A stretch of 15,695 nt of DNA from assembly GCA_900321365.1 (NCBI GenBank), contig ONVT01000053.1:1-15695 (forward strand), written 5' to 3'. Within the stretch, counting starts at the first letter, position 1, and the number at the start of each line of letters is the position of its first letter. This document shows, piece by piece, positions 15,020 to 15,695 of this stretch. The DNA comes from an uncultured Eubacteriales bacterium. Its GTDB lineage: Bacteria > Bacillota_A > Clostridia > Lachnospirales > Lachnospiraceae. The notes under the pieces were generated by a model that saw only the letters and a list, made by a program, of their open reading frames with translations, ran no database searches and had not been told where the DNA came from. Position numbers and translations under genes: made by a program.

Positions 15020-15695
15020 TCACCTGTCACTTCTCCAGCCTGCGGGAATATGGTTTTTCAGAACTCCGCCCACGAGTTTTCCCCATCCGACAGGCCATCG
15101 GTCGGCGCACACAAGGCGCCATCCGTTTTCTCCCTCATCCGAAAGCCGCACCGGTTCCCCTCTCAGGAAGGCGGAAAGTCTCTCATCCCGGGCACGGATT
15201 ACTATACGCGCTCCGTCATCGATCATCCCATCCCTGTCATTATTCTGTGCCTCATGAACAATATCGTCTCCATCCGGGGGGAATGCCGGCAAAGCCAGTG
15301 CCAGTTCATGGGAGGGCTCGAACCGGTTCTTTTTCAGCTCTCCCAGATAGAGCCCTGCCCGGAGGAATTTAAGGCCGTAGATATCCGGGCAGTCCTCCGG
15401 CATCCGGTAGATATGAGCGTCCTTTCTCTCATATCTATAGTTTTCGATATTTCGATCTGAAACATATCTCTCCAGGAACTCTCCGATCAGCTGTCGTTCC
15501 TGCTTTGAGATGTTTCCCGGCCCAGAGCTCTTCTGCGGTCTTTTCCTGCCTTCCTTTCGCTTTCCCGCACGAGCGTGAACAGCACCTTCCTTCTCCTTCT
15601 TCCTGAGCAGCGCGATATAATGCCCCTCTCCCTCCGCGCGGTGCGGCCAGATCCGGACGCTTTTCGTAAGGTCCATTTTATCCTGATTGATCACA
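15020..15695 (-). CDS. RsmF/RsmB-type 16S rRNA m5C methyltransferase, C-terminal part (5' end outside window)
   Basis: The frame enters from the right edge and stops at 15022-15020; 225 codons are visible and the true start and methyltransferase core lie outside. The opening SVRIWPHRAEGEGHYIALLRK is the end of the RsmF catalytic domain. It is followed by a basic linker (AGKRKEGRKRPQK) and a C-terminal PUA-like RNA-binding region ending ADRWPVGWGKLVGGVLKNHIPAGWR, typical of Firmicute RsmF proteins. The full protein would methylate a cytosine in 16S rRNA using S-adenosylmethionine. A GTG at 15694-15692 is an internal Val codon, not a start. No clear terminator lies between its stop and the sdaA promoter, so read-through into sdaA is possible. 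Confidence 0.88.
   Translation of the reverse strand, partial: VINQDKMDLTKSVRIWPHRAEGEGHYIALLRKKEKEGAVHARAGKRKEGRKRPQKSSGPGNISKQERQLIGEFLERYVSDRNIENYRYERKDAHIYRMPEDCPDIYGLKFLRAGLYLGELKKNRFEPSHELALALPAFPPDGDDIVHEAQNNDRDGMIDDGARIVIRARDERLSAFLRGEPVRLSDEGENGWRLVCADRWPVGWGKLVGGVLKNHIPAGWRSDR

Overview
The window looks like chromosome of a fairly GC-rich anaerobic Firmicute, probably a gut Clostridia (Lachnospiraceae-like). The pointers are AGGAGG-type ribosome sites, sigma-A promoters, an oxygen-sensitive ferredoxin-dependent 2-oxoacid oxidoreductase, an iron-sulfur serine dehydratase, a BirA-type biotin operator and the gene styles. The genus is inference. No rRNA, tRNA, CRISPR array, insertion sequence or prophage gene was seen.

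Left block (1-6383, + strand): the 3' part of a gene for a PEP/pyruvate-binding (PPDK N-terminal, ATP-grasp-like) protein is followed 26 nt later by a very large gene (1567 codons). The large product reads as HD phosphohydrolase, HEAT-like helical repeats, NadD/CoaD-type nucleotidyltransferase, GNAT-like domain and phosphoribosyltransferase-like domain in one chain. This pair is the best candidate here for an undescribed system. Every module points to nucleotide or phosphoester chemistry, but no product can be named. The last 51 nt of the large gene are repeated, diverged, just after its stop.

Middle (6455-7403): bioY, the biotin ECF transporter S component, lies on the - strand. It has its own terminator, a long leader with a perfect 15-bp hairpin, and a promoter whose -35 box overlaps a BirA-type operator. 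A separate strong promoter faces right.

Central operon (7404-11534, + strand): iorA, iorB, an aryl-CoA ligase of the PaaK type and a double-ACT protein. Together they interconvert arylpyruvates, arylacetyl-CoA and arylacetates with ferredoxin and ATP. The direction (fermentation of aromatic amino acids, or their synthesis from arylacetates) cannot be read from sequence. The operon ends in a strong bidirectional hairpin terminator.

Right block (11638-15695, - strand): transcribed leftward are the 3' part of an RsmF-type rRNA methyltransferase gene; sdaA (L-serine to pyruvate and ammonia) with its own promoter; a PfkB-family kinase resembling pseudouridine kinase; and an unusual lactate/malate dehydrogenase homologue that lacks the usual catalytic Asp. 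The last three genes are close together and likely form one operon, convergent with the ior operon.
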